A DNA stretch of 15,698 nucleotides. Origin: Bacteroidota bacterium. Lineage in GTDB: Bacteria > Bacteroidota > Bacteroidia > Chitinophagales > Chitinophagaceae. Below are positions 14,773 to 15,698 of the stretch, piece by piece. The stretch covers positions 1 to 15,698 of the forward strand of contig JAGWPQ010000331.1 of NCBI GenBank assembly GCA_028877045.1, written 5' to 3'. The notes beneath the pieces are model-generated. The model worked only from the letters and a program-made list of their open reading frames with translations, did not search any database and had not been told where the DNA came from. Every line of letters starts with the position of its first letter. Positions within the stretch are counted from its first letter, which is position 1. A program made the position numbers and the translations under genes.

Positions 14773-14914
14773 CAAGCTTTACATTTTCATGGCCGAAAAA
14801 GATTGCATCCATTTCTCTTCTCCTTCAGGAGAAGATGCCTGAAAGGCAGATGAGGCTTGCGTCGTTCCAAAGGAATCCCTTTGGGACACTCTTGTACACT
14901 TGATTCTTTATTCA
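14773..14914 (+). repeat. Intergenic repeat, copy 5 (long form with hairpin modules)
   Basis: The left end is CAAGCTTTACATTTTCATGG, as in copy 3 apart from two bases. CTTGTAC lies at 14891-14897, followed by a TTGATTCTTTATTC-like tail also seen in copy 3. Between the ends are three hairpins: an 8-bp stem with a TTCA loop (14816-14835), TGCCT/GAA/AGGCA (14836-14848), and a 10-bp stem with one G-T pair and an AATC loop (14864-14887). The third one interrupts blocks that are continuous in copy 4. The right end is 36 nt from the amidase stop codon; the left end is close to the M28 promoter. The remainder of the 14705-14932 gap holds no gene. Confidence 0.65.
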
Positions 14915-14932
14915 TAACTTTTTATTCAACAT

Positions 14933-15698
14933 TTATTTCTTAAACATTTCAGGATGCATTTTATTCCACTCCGTGGCATCCTGATAAAATTTTGCAACTT
15001 CAATGATCGTTGCTTCATCATATAATTTTCCGATGATGCTGATACTTGTTGGCAGATTATTTTTTGAAAACCCTGACGGGATACAGATCACAGGATGTCC
15101 GGTCAAATTAGTAATGGCCGATTGATTGCCCATCCAGTTGGGCGAAATGATGGCATCAAATTGTGTAACCACTTCATTTATTTTTTGCATCAGCAAATAA
15201 CGGTGACGTTGCGCATTGATATATTCAACAGCGCTTGTTAATCTTCTCGAACGAAATTCATTGGGCCAATCATTTTTTGTTTGCCTTGTCATTTCATCAT
15301 CCACATTATATCTGGTAAACTCATCAAACTGTGCCGCACTTTCCGAACTTAAAACAGCACGCATGATATTAAAATTATAAACACCGCTATCCGGAAAATC
15401 AACAGGAATTAATTGTACACAGAGCTGTTTAAATGTTTGCAACACTTTCCATTCGTTACGGGTTGTATCGGTTATCTTATCAAAATAATTTTTTGCATAA
15501 GCGATCTTTAATTTTTTTACATCAATGTTAGTTTTATAATTGAATGGTTTATTTACAGCACTTTGATCTTTTCCATCAGTGCCATGAATGTAATTAAACA
15601 CGATCGCCGCATCTTCGGCACTACGGCAAAGCGGGCCTACCTTATCCAAACTATAACTCAATGCCATGGCGCCGGTACGGCTAATGCTCCCAAACGTA
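14933..15698 (-). CDS. Amidase-signature family enzyme, C-terminal part (5' end outside window)
   Basis: The last ~254 residues of an amidase-signature enzyme, which hydrolyses amide bonds (relatives include GatA, fatty acid amide hydrolase and aryl-acylamidases). The frame is open to the window edge: the residues before the first internal Met read TFGSISRTGA, and with MALSYSLDKVGPLCRSAEDA they match the family segment just after the catalytic region. The Ser-Ser-Lys catalytic triad itself lies outside the window. Near the end, DAIISPNWMGNQSAITNLTGHPVICIPSGF is the usual substrate-channel block. The Met at 15665-15667 is therefore internal, not a start. Lack of a GatB/GatC neighbour, and secreted proteins nearby, favour a stand-alone amidase over GatA (inference). 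Confidence 0.88.
   Translation of the reverse strand, partial: TFGSISRTGAMALSYSLDKVGPLCRSAEDAAIVFNYIHGTDGKDQSAVNKPFNYKTNIDVKKLKIAYAKNYFDKITDTTRNEWKVLQTFKQLCVQLIPVDFPDSGVYNFNIMRAVLSSESAAQFDEFTRYNVDDEMTRQTKNDWPNEFRSRRLTSAVEYINAQRHRYLLMQKINEVVTQFDAIISPNWMGNQSAITNLTGHPVICIPSGFSKNNLPTSISIIGKLYDEATIIEVAKFYQDATEWNKMHPEMFKK

Noticed and set aside
14705..14812. Longer N-terminus for the M28 peptidase starting at 14812
   Set aside because: It starts within the repeat, upstream of the likely promoter, and places a good signal peptide 36 residues inside the protein.

Overview
The window looks like chromosomal DNA of a Bacteroidota bacterium, most likely Chitinophagaceae or a close relative. The evidence is: AT-rich intergenic DNA; promoters of the Bacteroidota form (-7 element TAnnTTTG, here often TTACTTTGCA) sitting 20-40 nt before the start codons; almost no Shine-Dalgarno sequences; and typical gene content (split transketolase, M28 peptidase with PA domain, secreted phytase-like esterase, cytosolic GAF histidine kinase). 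The family-level placement is inference. No rRNA, tRNA, CRISPR array, transposase or phage gene was seen.

Layout. 1-353 (-) is the N-terminal part of the transketolase C-terminal subunit, cut by the window edge. 354-664 holds repeats only. 665-4072 (-) is a large membrane protein joining a GH18-like domain, a NodB-type polysaccharide deacetylase and a GT2 polysaccharide synthase. Divergent from it is a membrane-anchored LTA-synthase/OpgB-like phosphotransferase (4182-6611, +). This pair looks like a surface-polysaccharide synthesis and decoration locus. Next come a small, very basic unknown protein (6605-6901, -) and a carB that encodes only the first half of the carbamoyl-phosphate synthase large subunit (6929-8575, -). 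Divergent from carB is a Bcp-type peroxiredoxin (8711-9178, +), followed by a GAF/histidine kinase (9297-10499, +). The right third holds secreted proteins: phytase-like esterase (10639-11778, -), small cupin (11916-12347, +), PSMA-like M28 metallopeptidase (12479-14704, -), and the C-terminal part of an amidase-signature enzyme (14933-15698, -) that runs off the window.

The least expected signal is a family of short intergenic repeats in four gaps (about 453-642, 10563-10628, 12414-12453 and 14773-14914). They share a TTTTCATGGC end and, in most copies, a CTTGTAC end. Between these ends the copies differ by whole hairpin modules: one copy carries a 22-nt hairpin placed cleanly inside a stretch of 19 nt that is continuous in another copy. 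Each of the four gaps has a copy 22-36 nt from the stop codon of a minus-strand gene. The second notable item is carB, which stops at the boundary between its two homologous halves with no second half in the window.

Four track-length reading frames were shortened at the 5' end (GT2 fusion, LTA-synthase-like protein, phytase-like protein, M28 peptidase), and so was the cupin. The shorter starts are ATG codons that restore a signal peptide, avoid a TTG or GTG start, or lie correctly behind a promoter.
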